From UBA9554 sp038205135 (GTDB lineage: Bacteria; Pseudomonadota; Alphaproteobacteria; Rhodobacterales; Rhodobacteraceae), in contig JBBRCF010000180.1 in NCBI GenBank assembly GCA_038205135.1, positions 1 to 5,622 of the forward strand: a DNA stretch of 5,622 nt, read 5' to 3'. Every line of letters starts with the position of its first letter. The first letter of the stretch is position 1. The notes beneath the pieces were generated by a model that did not search any database, was not told where the DNA came from, and was given only the letters and a program-made list of their open reading frames with translations. Made by a program: the position numbers and the translations under genes. Below, one piece after another: positions 4,453 to 5,622 of the stretch.

Positions 4453-5622
4453 ATGCCCCGCTACCCTCGCGACATGATCGGCTACGGTCCGCGTGCGCCG
4501 CAGGCCAACTGGCCAGGCGGCGCCTATGTCGCTGTGCAATTCTTGCTGAATTACGAAGAAGGCGGCGAAAACAGCATCCTGCACGGCGATGCCGGCTCCG
4601 AGGCGTTCCTGTCTGACATCGCAGGCGCGCAGTCATGGCCGGGGCAGCGGCACTGGAACATGGAATCGATCTATGATTATGGCGCGCGGGCCGGGTTCTG
4701 GCGGCTGCACCGGCTGTTCACCGGAGCGAATGTGCCGGTGACGATCTGTGGCGTGGCCAGCGCCTTGGCGCGCAGCCCGGAACAGGTGGGCGCGATGCAG
4801 GCGTCGGGTTGGGAAATCGCCAGCCATGGGTTGAAATGGGTCGATCACCGCGACATGCCCGAGGATCAGGAACGCGCCGCGATTGCCGAGGCGATCCGCC
4901 TGCATACCGAGGTGACCGGGGAACGCCCGCGTGGCTGGTACACCGGGCGCTGTTCTGAAAACACCGTGCGGCTGGTGACGGAAGAAGGCGGGTTCGATTA
5001 CATATCTGACACCTATGACGACGACCTGCCCTATTGGCTGGAGGCCGGCGACCGTGACCAACTGATCATCCCCTATACGCTGGAGGCGAACGACATGCGG
5101 TTCGCCACCGCGCCCGGCTACATCACCGGCGAACATTTCTACCAGTATTTGAAAGACAGTTTTGATGTGCTGTACGCCGAAGGCCGCGCCGGGCGGCCTG
5201 CGATGCTGTCGGTGGGGCTGCATTGCCGCCTGATCGGCCGACCGGGCAAGATTGCGGGGTTGAAACGGTTCCTCGATTACGTGCGGATGCATGACCACGT
5301 CTGGACGCCGCGCCGGATCGACATCGCGCGCCACTGGGCCGCGCATCACCCGCATACCCGCCATGACCGCCCCAGCCAGATGGAGCGCGACGCTTTTGTG
5401 GCGCGGTTCGGCAGCATCTTTGAACATTCACCATGGGTCGCCGACCGCGCCTGGGATCTGGAACTGGGCCCGGCGCATGATACTGAAGCTGGGCTGGCCA
5501 ATGCGCTGGCGCGTGTGTTTCGCAGCGCCACGCCCGACGAACGGCTGGGTGTGCTGCGCGCGCATCCCGATCTGGCGGGCAAACTGGCACAGGCCCAGCG
5601 CCTGACGGCAGACAGCACGCAG
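4453..5622 (+). CDS. puuE: Fused PuuE-type allantoinase and UraD (OHCU decarboxylase), 3' end cut off
   Basis: The first 390 codons are visible; the frame is open to the right edge. Residues 1 to about 300 form the cofactor-independent allantoinase PuuE, a polysaccharide-deacetylase-fold enzyme turning allantoin into allantoate. Diagnostic segments are MIGYGPRAPQANWPGGA (8-24), NYEEGGENSILHGDAGSEAF (33-52), SIYDYGARAGFWRLHRLF (72-89), GWEIASHGLKWVDH (119-132), DDLPYW (190-195), PYTLEANDMRFA (207-218) and SVGLHCRLIGRPGK (253-266). A linker near 300-310 leads into a UraD domain: RFGSIFEHSPWVADRAW (318-334), then LRAHPDLAGK (368-377) with the His that is catalytic in OHCU decarboxylases, and the start of the LT..S block (384-389). 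UraD converts OHCU to S-allantoin, so the fusion carries two consecutive steps in reversed domain order. The start is ATG 4453, seven bases after AAGGAG; the ATG at 4448 is out of frame and quickly stops. About 80-90 more residues are expected to complete UraD. Confidence 0.95.
   Translation, partial: MPRYPRDMIGYGPRAPQANWPGGAYVAVQFLLNYEEGGENSILHGDAGSEAFLSDIAGAQSWPGQRHWNMESIYDYGARAGFWRLHRLFTGANVPVTICGVASALARSPEQVGAMQASGWEIASHGLKWVDHRDMPEDQERAAIAEAIRLHTEVTGERPRGWYTGRCSENTVRLVTEEGGFDYISDTYDDDLPYWLEAGDRDQLIIPYTLEANDMRFATAPGYITGEHFYQYLKDSFDVLYAEGRAGRPAMLSVGLHCRLIGRPGKIAGLKRFLDYVRMHDHVWTPRRIDIARHWAAHHPHTRHDRPSQMERDAFVARFGSIFEHSPWVADRAWDLELGPAHDTEAGLANALARVFRSATPDERLGVLRAHPDLAGKLAQAQRLTADSTQ

Noticed and set aside
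4633..5427. Minus-strand frame of 264 codons opposite PuuE
   Set aside because: It is antisense to a clearly conserved allantoinase domain; long shadow frames are expected in GC-rich genes.

Overview
The window looks like chromosomal DNA from an alphaproteobacterium, most likely of the order Rhodobacterales. The evidence is high G+C, strong G/C preference at third codon positions, and close resemblance (from memory of the families, no search run) of DapD, SmpB, the LOG-family protein and the PuuE-UraD fusion to their roseobacter/Paracoccus-type versions. No phage, transposon, CRISPR, rRNA or tRNA was seen.

Layout, left to right. (1) Positions 1-611, minus strand: N-terminal 203 codons of a YbaL/Kef-type cation:proton antiporter, running off the left edge. 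(2) Positions 612-898: divergent intergenic region with short dyads and a 10-13 base motif present three times. (3) Positions 899-1108 and 1199-1393, plus strand: two small unrecognised proteins that are paralogues of each other. They align without a gap from the first residue and share a C-terminal GY..R.T..G...LPH..E.C.L pattern. (4) Positions 1366-2220, minus strand: LOG-family (TIGR00730-type) nucleotide phosphoribohydrolase-like protein, overlapping the second small gene tail to tail by 28 bases. (5) Positions 2221-2579: divergent intergenic region with a 13-base dyad, a five-copy 12-base tandem repeat and a weak promoter candidate for dapD. (6) Positions 2580-3407, plus: dapD. (7) Positions 3423-3899, minus: smpB. 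(8) Positions 3961-4320, minus: uraH. (9) Positions 4453-5622, plus: a fused PuuE allantoinase-UraD decarboxylase, cut by the right edge.

Functional reading. The right end is a ureide (urate breakdown) module. UraH hydrolyses 5-hydroxyisourate to OHCU, the UraD domain decarboxylates OHCU to S-allantoin, and the PuuE domain opens allantoin to allantoate, so three successive steps are encoded by two divergent genes around a 132-base shared control region. dapD (lysine and diaminopimelate synthesis) and smpB (trans-translation) are housekeeping genes. The small-protein pair with its motif-rich upstream region is the least explained part of the window. I see no convincing defence or mobile system here.
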